Both the position numbers and the translations under genes were made by a program. Positions 1 through 7,888 of a stretch of 14,393 nt of DNA are shown here, piece by piece. Under the pieces are notes generated by a model that saw only the letters and a program-made list of their open reading frames with translations, searched no databases and was not told where the DNA came from. Within the stretch, counting starts at the first letter, position 1. Every line of letters begins with the position of its first letter. Source of the DNA: CAYYAQ01 sp964469555 (GTDB lineage: Bacteria; Planctomycetota; UBA1135; UBA2386); assembly GCA_964469555.1 (NCBI GenBank), contig CAYYAQ010000131.1, positions 1 through 14,393 on the forward strand. Direction: 5' to 3'.

Positions 1-1
1 C

Positions 2-3000
2 GCGGGCAACTTCACGGCGATCGAACCGAAGATCCGCACGTCGGTGAACAACCTGAGAATTCCGTTCGCGAAACTCCCGCCACGTTCGCACTGGGAGAGC
101 CGAGCGAAGCTGGGGGGTTCCAAAGGCTACCACGCCCGCGAGAACCTGAAGCGCCTCGGTCGCGGCGAGAAACTCCCGACGCACCTCATCTACCCCGTCG
201 CTACGTGGTCTTTCGACGACGATCTGTTGATGGTGTTCCTCGCCGGCGAAGTCGTCGTCGACTACGCCCGACTCCTCAAGCGCTCCCTCGACAGCCGTCG
301 ACTGTGGATCAACGGATGGGCCAACGACGTCCCGTGCTACATCCCGTCGCAGCGCATCCTGCGCGAAGGCGGCTACGAGGCCGACGGCTCGATGGTCTAC
401 TACGACAAACCGACGCGCTTCGCGGACGCGATCGAACCCATCATTCTGAGCGCCGTGAAGTCGCAGTCGCCGAAGCAGTTCTGGTCTCACAACCCCAAGG
501 CCGACACCCCATCGCCGTGCTCGCCCGAAGAGGCGCTCGGCTCGATGACGATCGCGGCATCGCACACGATCGAGCTCGTCGCCTGCGAACCGCTGATCGT
601 GGACCCAGTGGCGTTCGACTGGGGACCGGATGGCCGGTTGTGGGTCGTCGAGATGCGCGACTACCCAAACCACGGGAAGGGAGTGCCGAGCGGGCGATTG
701 AAGGTGCTCACGGATACGGACGGCGACGGGAAGTACGATCAGGCCAAGGTGTTCCTCGACGACCTCCCGCACCCCACCGGAGTCAAGGTGTGGCGCAAGG
801 GCGTGCTCGTCTCCGCCGCCCCCGACATCCTCTACGCCGAGGACACGGATGGCGATGGCGTGGCCGACGTGCGGAAGACGCTGTTCACCGGGTTCGGGGA
901 GGGCAACCAGCAGCATCGGGTCAACGGCATGCGGTGGCGGCTCGACAACTCACTCCAGATCGCGAACGGCGATAGCGGTGGGACGATCCGTTCGTTGCAG
1001 ACGGGCAAGACAGTCAACGTGCGCGGGCGTGACCTTCGGATCGACGTCGACTCGGGAATGCTCGATCCGCAGTCGGGCCAGACACAGTTCGGCACGAATC
1101 GCGACGATTGGGGCAACTGGTTCGGCGGAGACAACTCGCACCCGCTTTGGCACTACGTGCTCAGCGACCCCTACATCCGACGCAACCCTCGGGTGGCCGC
1201 GCCAGCCTCGAGGCGGGTGCTCGTCGGCGTGGCCTCCGTGTTCCCGACGAGCCGGACACTCGAACGCTTCAACGACCTGCACACGGCGAACCGCTTCACG
1301 TCCGCGTGCAGTCCGATGATCTACCGCGACAACCTGTTCGGGGAAGATTTCAAGGGCAGCTGGTTCGCCTGCGAACCGGTCCACAACCTCGTCCACCGTC
1401 AAGTGCTGAAGCCGAGCGGGGTGACATTCACGACGACGCGTCCGAAGGGCTCGGAACGCAGCGAGTTCGTGACCTCGAGCGACAACTTCTTCCGACCGGC
1501 GATGGTGCGGACGGGACCGGACGGCGCGATCTGGATCGCGGACATGTACCGGTTCGTGATCGAGCACCCGACGTGGATTCCCCCGCGCTGGCAGCGTACC
1601 CTCGACCTGCGCGCCGGCGCCGATCGAGGCAGGATCTACCGCGTGTTCCCGAAGTCCGGACCGCGGTCCTTGAAGCGACTCGACCGCCTCGACACGAAGG
1701 GACTGGTCGCCGCACTGGACAGCCCCAATGGCTGGCAGCGGGACATGGCGCAGCAGATGCTCGTGTGGCGAGGCGGCGACGCAGCCACCAGCGAACTCGA
1801 AGGCCTTTGCATGACCAGCGAGAATCCTCTCGCGCGGTTGCACGCTCTATACACGCTCGCCGGACTCCGCAAGCTCGAAGACAAGGTCCTCGCAACGGCG
1901 CTGCAGGACAGGTCCGCCGGAGTGCGACGACACGCGATCCGACTCGCGGAGCATCGACTGGATTCTTCGACCGCGCTCGCCAACCTCGCATCGAGCCTCG
2001 TCGCCGATGCCGACCCGTTCGTCCGCCTGCAACTGGCCTACTCGATCGGCGAATGGAAGGGACTGTCCGGTGAAAAGGCTCTCGCCGCGCTCGCGCGAGG
2101 GTACGCCGAGGACCCGTGGATGCGCGCCGCGATCCTCAGTTCCGCGACACCACACGGCGCCCGCGTCCTGATCGCGATCCTGTCGGAGAAGACCACGCCC
2201 GCGACGCGGCGAGCCTTCGTCGGACCACTCCTCGCGACGCTCGCGGCATCACCGGACGCCGCGATGCTCCGCGACGTAGTGCGATCCGTCGCAGACTCGG
2301 GTACCCGAGTACCGGAGACGTGGCGATTCCAGGCGCTGCGGCAACTCCTCGACGCCGCGCCGCGGCGAGCCTCGCAGTTCGTGGACGCGGCGACGCCGTT
2401 GTTCGACGCCGCGCGCAAGGTCGTGGTCGACGATCGGGCAGGAACCGCGCGCCGCATGGCCGCCGTCGGCATTCTCGGCGAGAAAGACATGGAGACGCTG
2501 ACCGGCTTGCTGCAACCGCGGACGCCGGTCGAGATTCAGCTCGCCGCGGTGAGACGGCTCGGTCGCCTCGCGGTCACCGACACTCCCGCTCGCTTGCTGC
2601 CCGGTTGGTCCGGCCACAGTCCGCGCGTGCGGCAGGCGATTCTCGACCTCCTGCTCAGCCGCGGACCGTGGGCCGAGGCGCTGCTCGAGCATGCCGCCAA
2701 GAGGGACACGTTCGCGCGACAGATCGACCCCTCTCGCCGTGCCGCGTTGATGGGCCACCGAGCCGAGTCGGTGCGGAACAGATCTCGAGCACTGTTCGGG
2801 AAGGCGGTCACGACGTCGCGGGATTCCCTGGTGAAGGCCCACACCGCTCGAATCCGCGCGCTTGGACGCGACGCGGGCGACGAGACGCGGGGGCGCGCGG
2901 TGTTCCTCAAGCACTGCTCGGTATGCCACGTGCTGCAGGGCGTCGGCAACGCCGTCGGACCGGATCTCGCGGCGCTCACCGACCGCTCCCCACAGTCGTT

Positions 3001-3721
3001 GCTCGCCGCGATCCTCGATCCAAACCGCGCCGTCGAGGCGAAGTTCATGAACTACCTCGCTGAGCTCCGCGATGACCGCACTGTGACAGGCGTGATCGCC
3101 GAGGAGACCGGGGCGAGCGTGACGCTGCGCGGACTGGACGGCAAGGCCAACGTGATCCCCCGGAGCGACATCGTGGAGATCGTGAGCAGCGGCTTGTCCC
3201 TGATGCCCGAGGGACTCGAGACGCAGATGAACATCGCGCAAATGAGCGACTTGATCCGCTACCTCCGGACGCTCGGCCCGGCGCCCAAGAAGTTCCCGGG
3301 CAACAACCCCGGAGTCGTGCAGCCGGACTCGGAGGGCGTGCTAACGCTTCCCGCGACCAAGGCGGCGATCTACGGCACGCGCCTGATCTTCGAACCGAAA
3401 TACCGCAACCTCGGCTGGTGGCAGCGCCTCGACGACCGTGCGGTGTGGACGATCCGTACGCCGAAACCCGGACGTTACCGCGTCGAGTTCGATTTCGCGT
3501 GCGCCGCCAGCGACGCGGGCAGCTCGTTCATCGTGTCGGTCGGCTCGTCGCAGTTGATCGGGGTCGTGCCGAGCACGAAGACGTGGGACAACTACGAGAA
3601 GAAGTCGTTCGGAACGATCGAGCTCGCCGGCGACGTCGAGGAACTGACCGTGCGCTCGGTCGGCGATCCACCTCGTGCGCTGATCGACCTGCGGACAGTG
3701 ACGCTGGTGCCAGTCAAGTAG
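2..3721 (+). CDS. Ceramidase-like / PVC-type dehydrogenase propeller / HEAT / haem c multidomain protein (5' end outside window)
   Basis: The frame is open from the first complete codon of the window, so the true start lies upstream; the in-frame GTG at 44 is probably internal. Counting residues from base 44: residues 1-147 resemble the later part of the neutral/alkaline ceramidase N-terminal domain (FLAGEVVVDYA, WANDVPCYIPS, EGGYEADGS). Residues 160-540 are a PVC-type 'membrane-bound dehydrogenase' propeller (PEEAL start, LWVVEMRDYP, two DTDGDG loops, GGDNSHPLWHY). Residues about 550-910 are helical HEAT-like repeats. Residues 949-1078 are the PVC haem c domain with CSVCH (C958, C961, H962), GPDLAAL, and SLMPEGL, whose Met is a plausible axial ligand. 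Residues about 1098-1225 form a beta-rich module related to the sulfatase C-terminus in this window. The protein is probably exported. The electron donor/acceptor and substrate are unknown. Catalytic residues of the ceramidase part lie mostly outside the window, so its activity cannot be judged. Confidence 0.9.
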   Translation, partial: AGNFTAIEPKIRTSVNNLRIPFAKLPPRSHWESRAKLGGSKGYHARENLKRLGRGEKLPTHLIYPVATWSFDDDLLMVFLAGEVVVDYARLLKRSLDSRRLWINGWANDVPCYIPSQRILREGGYEADGSMVYYDKPTRFADAIEPIILSAVKSQSPKQFWSHNPKADTPSPCSPEEALGSMTIAASHTIELVACEPLIVDPVAFDWGPDGRLWVVEMRDYPNHGKGVPSGRLKVLTDTDGDGKYDQAKVFLDDLPHPTGVKVWRKGVLVSAAPDILYAEDTDGDGVADVRKTLFTGFGEGNQQHRVNGMRWRLDNSLQIANGDSGGTIRSLQTGKTVNVRGRDLRIDVDSGMLDPQSGQTQFGTNRDDWGNWFGGDNSHPLWHYVLSDPYIRRNPRVAAPASRRVLVGVASVFPTSRTLERFNDLHTANRFTSACSPMIYRDNLFGEDFKGSWFACEPVHNLVHRQVLKPSGVTFTTTRPKGSERSEFVTSSDNFFRPAMVRTGPDGAIWIADMYRFVIEHPTWIPPRWQRTLDLRAGADRGRIYRVFPKSGPRSLKRLDRLDTKGLVAALDSPNGWQRDMAQQMLVWRGGDAATSELEGLCMTSENPLARLHALYTLAGLRKLEDKVLATALQDRSAGVRRHAIRLAEHRLDSSTALANLASSLVADADPFVRLQLAYSIGEWKGLSGEKALAALARGYAEDPWMRAAILSSATPHGARVLIAILSEKTTPATRRAFVGPLLATLAASPDAAMLRDVVRSVADSGTRVPETWRFQALRQLLDAAPRRASQFVDAATPLFDAARKVVVDDRAGTARRMAAVGILGEKDMETLTGLLQPRTPVEIQLAAVRRLGRLAVTDTPARLLPGWSGHSPRVRQAILDLLLSRGPWAEALLEHAAKRDTFARQIDPSRRAALMGHRAESVRNRSRALFGKAVTTSRDSLVKAHTARIRALGRDAGDETRGRAVFLKHCSVCHVLQGVGNAVGPDLAALTDRSPQSLLAAILDPNRAVEAKFMNYLAELRDDRTVTGVIAEETGASVTLRGLDGKANVIPRSDIVEIVSSGLSLMPEGLETQMNIAQMSDLIRYLRTLGPAPKKFPGNNPGVVQPDSEGVLTLPATKAAIYGTRLIFEPKYRNLGWWQRLDDRAVWTIRTPKPGRYRVEFDFACAASDAGSSFIVSVGSSQLIGVVPSTKTWDNYEKKSFGTIELAGDVEELTVRSVGDPPRALIDLRTVTLVPVK

Positions 3722-3842
3722 CGGATCACATGCCGGTGCGCTCGCGACCGGCGGCGCGTCCCGCATGTCCTCGAGCAATGTCAGAGTCGAAGACATGGCC
3801 AGCTCGAGTTGTATGCGGGGCAGGTCCTTGGATTACATGGCC

Positions 3843-3858
3843 ACCGATTCCAATCGGT
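3843..3858. terminator. Short perfect inverted repeat between convergent genes
   Basis: ACCGATT-CC-AATCGGT is a perfect 7-bp inverted repeat in the 176-bp gap between the stop of the multidomain gene (+) and the stop of the small secreted-protein gene (-). Flanking GCC and GGC could extend the stem with a bulge. There is no clear T-tract, so a terminator role is inferred from position only. The rest of the 3722-3897 gap shows no gene I can support. Confidence 0.3.
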
Positions 3859-3897
3859 CACGGCACCATTTCCCACCAACTCCGAAAGGTTTGTGAG

Positions 3898-4317
3898 CTA
3901 CACCCTGCTCAACTGCGCGATTACGTCATCGGTCAGGTCGCGGATGGTCTTCCCGCGGGCGTCGAGAATGTCACTCTTCCGCAGGACGCAGTCGCAACCA
4001 CGGTCACTGGCGGCGAAACGAGCGGCCCGCGTGATGCGCTCGTTCATCCGCGTGGTGAGAAGGTCGTGGCGGGCTGTGCCCTCGCGCACACCCTCGACGC
4101 GGATGGTCTTCCACTCCGGAGTTCGACGCTGGAGTTTCCGGAGCTGAACCGAGCCCGGCTGGCTGCAACTCGCGGGGCTGCCGAACAGGACGACAGCACC
4201 GCGACGGGCCGTGATGCCATCGACATCCAGGTCATGGGTATCGGTGGGCGCCGCGAGTGCGCCACTGACCAGAACGCAGGAAGTGATCAAAGAATAGACT
4301 CGGCTCGAGAGCGTCAT
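3898..4317 (-). CDS. Small secreted protein with Skp/OmpH-like C-terminal segment
   Basis: This 139-residue protein starts at ATG 4317, chosen because a hydrophobic signal peptide follows directly (residues 1-23, VLVSGALA|AP) and GAGG lies 9 bases upstream; an in-frame start 5 codons earlier is possible. Residues 90-137 read like the end of Skp/OmpH periplasmic chaperones: a helix, then RGCDCVLRKSDILDA and DLTDDVIAQL, matching the family pattern G-x-x-x-VL-x-K-S-x-[IV]-L followed by D[IL]T-x-x-[IV]. The long coiled-coil arms of a normal Skp (about 160 residues) are absent. Residues 24-88 instead hold a short beta-like stretch and a basic, Arg-rich linker. It may be a degenerate or shortened OmpH relative. 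The Skp link rests on one short motif. The gene is the last of three minus-strand units (methyltransferase, broken remnant, this gene). Confidence 0.6.
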   Translation of the reverse strand: MTLSSRVYSLITSCVLVSGALAAPTDTHDLDVDGITARRGAVVLFGSPASCSQPGSVQLRKLQRRTPEWKTIRVEGVREGTARHDLLTTRMNERITRAARFAASDRGCDCVLRKSDILDARGKTIRDLTDDVIAQLSRV

Positions 4318-4452
4318 GTTTCCAGGCCTCAACTGTGGTCGTTCAATCAGAGGAACTCCCGGCGCTTGCGAAGTGCCCCCTTCGACGTAGAAGTTGTCGT
4401 CGAGATCCCGCCTTCTGTGTTTTCTCTGTGTCCCGCGAATCGGCGAGGCTGG

Positions 4453-4898
4453 TCAGTAGCGCAACCTCTTCGTATCCTCGCCCTTGGGGGCGTTGCGGGT
4501 GATGTGATCAGCCATCGCCTCGAGCGGCCCCATCGGCCTCCCCCACTTGAAAGTGCTCCCGTAGGCCGGATCCGACGTGCTCTTCAGGAACGACTCCATC
4601 CGGTAGACACCGCGGTTGAGGTAGAAGTTGTCCATCTCGCCACAGATGAAGTGGAGCTTGCCTACGAGAGACGGGCCGATCTTCTTCCAGTTCTTCTCCA
4701 TGTATTACTGCAGGTCGGAACCGTGCTCGCGCCAGAACTTCGCGACCTTGCGGTCCACCAAGCATGTCTCGTTGTCCCAGATCGGCACCGGGTAGCCATC
4801 GGGCCCCACCGGTGGTCCGTAGACCGCGCTCCAGTAGTCGAGGAACTCTCCTGAACATCGGGATCGGTGAACGCCAACCCCCGGATCCCGCCAGAGTC
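4453..4898 (-). pseudogene. Broken C-terminal remnant of a larger (possibly esterase-like) protein
   Basis: Reading leftward from just after the methyltransferase stop, one frame gives GLAFTDPDVQ. After the GAGAG at about 4847-4851 the sense continues in another frame as EFLDYWSAVYGPP, DGYPVPIWDNET and KVAKFWREHGSDLQ. An in-frame TAA at about 4703-4705 interrupts it, then the same frame resumes as YMEKNWKKIGP, VGKLHFICGEMDNFYLN, and ends KRLRY-stop at 4453. The piece DLQ-stop-YMEKNW suggests a CAA or CAG Gln codon turned into TAA. I recall a similar C-terminal pattern (GYP-x-P-x-WD, then W-x-x-GP-x-x-VGK, then MD-x-[FY]YLN) in large planctomycete proteins annotated as hypothetical or esterase-like; this identification is from memory. 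The N-terminal part, which would carry any catalytic residues, is missing. A short ATG-started piece of 82 codons (4701-4453) could still be translated but is unlikely to fold alone. Confidence 0.65.
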
Positions 4899-4899
4899 C

Positions 4900-5661
4900 C
4901 TACTCCGGCGCGTCGCCGTAGTGTTCGTCGAGGCGGCGGCAGTAGCCGATCTCCTCGTTCATGTGCGGGTTCTCGAAGATCCGCGGCGCCTCATCGGCAG
5001 ACTCGCCGTCTGCCGGACGGCGCAGGACGGTGAAACAATCCCCACGATAATCGAGCCCCCACTGCACCAACTCCTGGGAAACGCACCGCAACCCCGCGCC
5101 GCGACAGAGTTCCCAAATCACCTCGGCGGATGTGGACGAGTCACGCCAATGTGGATTCTCCACGGTGACTTCGCCGCGCTCATCGACGAATGCGCCGAGG
5201 TTGGAGTGGTGCAGGAACGCGGCGGCGCCCGGGCGAAGCTTCGTCGCCAGTTCGGAGAGGTAGCCTTCGAGCGCCCGCCGATCGGCATGCACGAGCGAAT
5301 CCCAGCTGAACGCAAAGTCGACGCTCGAATCATCGACCATCGGCAGAGTCTTCCCATCGCCGACGTGGAACGTCGCGTCAACCTCTTGTGCGAACCGACT
5401 CTTGCACGCGTCGACGCAGATCGCCGCGACGTCAACCCCCGTGTATCGTTCGCAGTGCGGTAGCAGCCACTCCGTGACGCGCCCCTGGCCGGGGGCGATT
5501 TCGAGCAGGTGACCCACCGGCAACCACTTCGCGATGCGCTTGAGGATCGTCCCGAACCACAGCGCGTGGGTCGTCCCCCAGGAATCCGACCAGTCATCCC
5601 CCGAGCGCTCCCAGGAGTCCGGGTCTCCCCAGTTGTTCACGTTGTCGTCGATCGAGGGCAT
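4900..5661 (-). CDS. Class I SAM-dependent methyltransferase
   Basis: This 253-residue protein starts at ATG 5661 (MPSIDDNVNNW). That start is preferred over an upstream in-frame GTG at 5694 because related methyltransferases, as I recall them, begin MPSI/MPSV followed by W and a G-D/E-x-WS segment, as here (GDDWSDSWG, 21-29). The Rossmann methyltransferase signatures are clear: motif I EIAPGQGR (54-61), acidic end of strand 2 GVDVAA (D77), GDGKTLP (101-107), motif IV-like FAFSWDSLVHAD (116-127), and FLHHSNLGAF (149-158). It should bind S-adenosylmethionine in the cytoplasm; the acceptor cannot be predicted. Such genes often sit in glycan or small-molecule modification loci. It is divergent from the acyltransferase with 82 bp between start codons, and its stop touches the broken remnant downstream. 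No strong Shine-Dalgarno sequence precedes the start. Confidence 0.88.
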   Translation of the reverse strand: MPSIDDNVNNWGDPDSWERSGDDWSDSWGTTHALWFGTILKRIAKWLPVGHLLEIAPGQGRVTEWLLPHCERYTGVDVAAICVDACKSRFAQEVDATFHVGDGKTLPMVDDSSVDFAFSWDSLVHADRRALEGYLSELATKLRPGAAAFLHHSNLGAFVDERGEVTVENPHWRDSSTSAEVIWELCRGAGLRCVSQELVQWGLDYRGDCFTVLRRPADGESADEAPRIFENPHMNEEIGYCRRLDEHYGDAPE

Positions 5662-5743
5662 AGAACTCAGTTGCGAAACGCTTGGCGATTCCACCGCACC
5701 GCTTCGATTCCAATACTACAGTGATCGCGCCAGGAACCACACG
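5662..5743. promoter_or_regulatory. Divergent intergenic region (methyltransferase / acyltransferase)
   Basis: These 82 bp separate two divergent start codons and so should hold the promoters for both. AGGAA at 5732-5736 is a good Shine-Dalgarno sequence 7 bases before the acyltransferase ATG. The stretch 5703-5721 is more AT-rich than its surroundings (CAATACTACA), as a -10 region might be, but I could not assign a convincing -35/-10 pair. Confidence 0.3.
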
Positions 5744-6487
5744 ATGAATGACGCCGCAGACCCGCGCACGGCGCGAACCCAGAGAGCCGAAGCGCGCGCA
5801 GACGTCACCGAACATCGCGACCGCCGAGGCAGGAACGTCTGGTGGCGCCGAGGATTCAGGATCGCGCGGCGATCGGTCGGCGGATGGTTGATCTGGCTGC
5901 TCCTGCCCGGCGCGTTGCGCTTGCTCGCGGCGACCTGGCGGGTGCAACGCATCGACTTCGACCACTTCGAATCGGCGGAAGCTGCCGGAGGCTTCCTGAT
6001 CGCCATCTGGCACGGCGACATGCTCGCGCCGTTGCCACTCCACACGAAGCGCGGTTCCGGCGTTCTCGTATCGCCGAGCCGCGACGGCGGATTGGTGAAG
6101 ATGGTCCTCTTGCGGTACGGCTACACGGTCATCCGCGGCTCGACGAACCGCGGCAGCGCGCGCGCCGTGCGCGAGATCAGGGAGCACCTGGCCGGGCGCG
6201 GCTCGGTCGCCATCACGCCAGACGGCCCGCGCGGACCGCGGCACTCGATGAACCTGGGACTGGCGTGGCTGGCACGCGAGGCGAGATGCCCCATCGTGTG
6301 CGTTCGAGTAAGATGCGGCAGCGCGTGGTCTCTGAAGAGTTGGGACAGGTTCCAGATTCCCAAACCGTTTGCGCGCGTAATCGTGGAGTACGAGGAACCA
6401 CTGACGGTAGCGAGCGACGCCGACGACGCGGAGTTGGAGCGAGTGACCGAGGTCATCCGGCGCGGTCTCGAACCCGCCGGGCCGTGA
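5744..6487 (+). CDS. DUF374-family lysophospholipid acyltransferase-like protein
   Basis: This 247-residue protein starts at ATG 5744, supported by AGGAA 7 bases upstream; longer in-frame starts would overlap the divergent methyltransferase. An Arg-rich N-terminus (residues 8-43) is followed by a membrane-associating hydrophobic stretch, GGWLIWLLLPGALRLLAA (46-63). The family motifs appear in order: IAIWHGDMLAPL (86-96, the H-x4-D-like acyltransferase box), SPSRDGG (110-116), RGSTNRGS (131-138), TPDGPRGP (158-165) and SWDRFQIPKPF (199-209). DUF374 proteins belong to the glycerolipid/lysophospholipid acyltransferase superfamily and are thought to acylate a lipid or lipid A-type precursor at the inner membrane. 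The substrate is unproven. All recognisable family motifs are intact. Confidence 0.9.
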   Translation: MNDAADPRTARTQRAEARADVTEHRDRRGRNVWWRRGFRIARRSVGGWLIWLLLPGALRLLAATWRVQRIDFDHFESAEAAGGFLIAIWHGDMLAPLPLHTKRGSGVLVSPSRDGGLVKMVLLRYGYTVIRGSTNRGSARAVREIREHLAGRGSVAITPDGPRGPRHSMNLGLAWLAREARCPIVCVRVRCGSAWSLKSWDRFQIPKPFARVIVEYEEPLTVASDADDAELERVTEVIRRGLEPAGP

Positions 6488-6601
6488 CCGCCGACCGAAA
6501 GCTGTCGATCATTGTCGTCGGGGACCGCACAAACGTGCTTGTCAGCTAGCATGGCGCAGACTCCCCGCGGACAATAGCCACATCCCTACGATCCCCTGAC
6601 T

Positions 6602-6618
6602 GTGGGACGATGTCCCAC
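6602..6618. promoter_or_regulatory. Perfect 7-bp inverted repeat upstream of the secreted-protein gene
   Basis: GTGGGAC-GAT-GTCCCAC lies 26 bases before the ATG at 6645 and 17 bases before its AAGGA ribosome-binding site. It could be an operator for a dimeric repressor or a 5' leader hairpin. The remaining gap 6488-6601 shows no gene; a TTGTCA at 6539 lacks a suitably spaced -10. Confidence 0.4.
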
Positions 6619-6644
6619 GGGCCATGCATCAACCCAAGGACACC

Positions 6645-7736
6645 ATGCGATTCCATCTCCCCCTCGTCGCCATCGCCTTGCTCGGTGGAACAGTTGTCGC
6701 ACAAACGCACCAAGAATTCGAACTGAGAGGATCCCAGACCAGCTTCACGTCTCGCGGCTCCCTCGGCGGGCCGAACGCTGGAGAATTGCTCCAGGGGTTC
6801 CACGCGAGTCACTTCGTCGGCCTCGCGGAGAACAACGGGAACAACGGGAACCACAAGTGCGAGATCACTCAGCTCATCACTTCCCATCAGGACCAAAACT
6901 GCGCGTCCCGAGAGAAATTCGACTTCGTGGTCCGCGGCGGCTCCGACACGACGGGACCTGACGGTAGCTCCGCCGCCATCATCGGTGAGGTCAAAGGCCT
7001 CAGGACCCCCGCCTCGACTCGAACCGGCGCCTGCGCGTTCATCACGACCGTGACCCTCGCAGCCTCGGCGCGCATCAAGCTCAACTGCCCTTCGGTCAGT
7101 GGCACGACCATCAAGCGTGACTTCTTCGCCGTGGGCCTTCGTATGACCAGCGCTCCCAACTGGACGACGGACGGACACTCGCTCCACACGTCCTTTGGTA
7201 CCGCAGCGACGCCGGATCAAAACAGCTGGACCGAGACCGTGGCCACCGGAGGACCGACACACTCGTGGCAGATCATCGGAACGGCCACCGCCTCGGTGCA
7301 GGCCGCGGACTACCGGACATGGTGCCTCGGCTGGGGCACCCATGGCGTGACGATGCTGCTCGGCTGCGGCGGCGCCTACGGCACCGGCGGCATGTTCCCA
7401 CGCAGCAGCCCGAACACCGCACCGCTCACCTACAGCGCGCTGCTGCGCGGTGGCACGGGCATGGCGGGCGCGAGCAGCGTCGTGATCCTCTCACTGTCCC
7501 TGTTCCCGGCGATCCTCCCGCTCGGTTCGGGCGCAAGAATCTACGTGTCCACCGCGAGCATGACACTGTTCTTCGGTCGTGCCGCGACGGGCCGAGGCGA
7601 AGTGATCATCTATCTCGCCCCGTACATCCCGTTGCTGGGTCTCCCCACCGGAACAAAGCTTCCGTTCCAGGGTGCACTCGATCATGCCTCGACTGGACTG
7701 CGGTTGTCGAACGCCCAGTTCTGCGAGCCGAAGTAG
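6645..7736 (+). CDS. Secreted protein of unknown function
   Basis: This 363-residue protein starts at ATG 6645, preceded by AAGGA at 4 bases' spacing; an in-frame ATG at 6624 has no such site and would lengthen the signal peptide. Residues 1-20 form a typical signal peptide (basic Arg2, hydrophobic VAIALLGG, cleavage near VAQ|T). The mature part is rich in Ser, Thr and Gly, has few charged residues and contains seven cysteines (for example HKC, NCASRE, LNCPS, WCLGWG, GCGGAY and the terminal FCEPK). It looks like a beta-rich extracellular or surface protein. The Asn-Gly stretch NNGNNGNH (about residues 63-70) comes from a 9-bp tandem repeat. The ending, a predicted beta-hairpin followed by LRLSNAQFCEPK, resembles the C-termini of many secreted planctomycete proteins as I remember them. 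I recognise no enzymatic family. It sits alone between candidate regulatory and terminator hairpins. Confidence 0.82.
   Translation: MRFHLPLVAIALLGGTVVAQTHQEFELRGSQTSFTSRGSLGGPNAGELLQGFHASHFVGLAENNGNNGNHKCEITQLITSHQDQNCASREKFDFVVRGGSDTTGPDGSSAAIIGEVKGLRTPASTRTGACAFITTVTLAASARIKLNCPSVSGTTIKRDFFAVGLRMTSAPNWTTDGHSLHTSFGTAATPDQNSWTETVATGGPTHSWQIIGTATASVQAADYRTWCLGWGTHGVTMLLGCGGAYGTGGMFPRSSPNTAPLTYSALLRGGTGMAGASSVVILSLSLFPAILPLGSGARIYVSTASMTLFFGRAATGRGEVIIYLAPYIPLLGLPTGTKLPFQGALDHASTGLRLSNAQFCEPK
6831..6848 (+). repeat. Two 9-bp tandem units (AACAACGGG)
   Basis: AACAACGGG occurs twice head to tail and then begins again (AAC), encoding the NNGNNGN stretch of the secreted protein. It is in frame, so copy-number changes would not break the gene. 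Confidence 0.85.
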
Positions 7737-7756
7737 CGACCGACACCCGCCGGTCG
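7737..7756 (+). terminator. Hairpin directly after the secreted-protein stop codon
   Basis: CGACCG-ACACCCGC-CGGTCG is a perfect 6-bp GC-rich inverted repeat with an 8-base loop that begins at the base after the stop codon. No T-run follows, so it is a weak or non-canonical terminator candidate. The rest of the 7737-7888 gap holds no gene I can support. Confidence 0.4.
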
Positions 7757-7888
7757 TGAGTGGACGCATGCTGCGAGGCTTGCTGGCCTGACCGCCATCG
7801 GCTGCTTCCCCGGCCTGCGCTTGAGCTAGCGACACCGACCGCCTACGGTTTTCGCCCCTCCGCGCTTCCACAGCAGCCGAAAACTCTC

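Noticed and set aside
2249..3241. Minus-strand open frame (330 codons) opposite the HEAT and haem regions
   Set aside because: It is a shadow of the sense strand, which carries the CSVCH motif and coherent domains.
3418..4854. Long plus-strand open frame (478 codons) across the end of the multidomain gene and the following region
   Set aside because: It overlaps the well-supported haem-protein C-terminus in another frame and runs antisense to the Skp-like gene and the remnant. Its product is Arg/Pro/Ala-rich with no recognisable motif, typical of an antisense frame in GC-rich DNA.
6539..6580. Possible sigma70-type promoter (TTGTCA and ACAATA) before the secreted-protein gene
   Set aside because: The spacing between the elements is about 25 bases or more and no alternative -10 fits, so I do not call a promoter.
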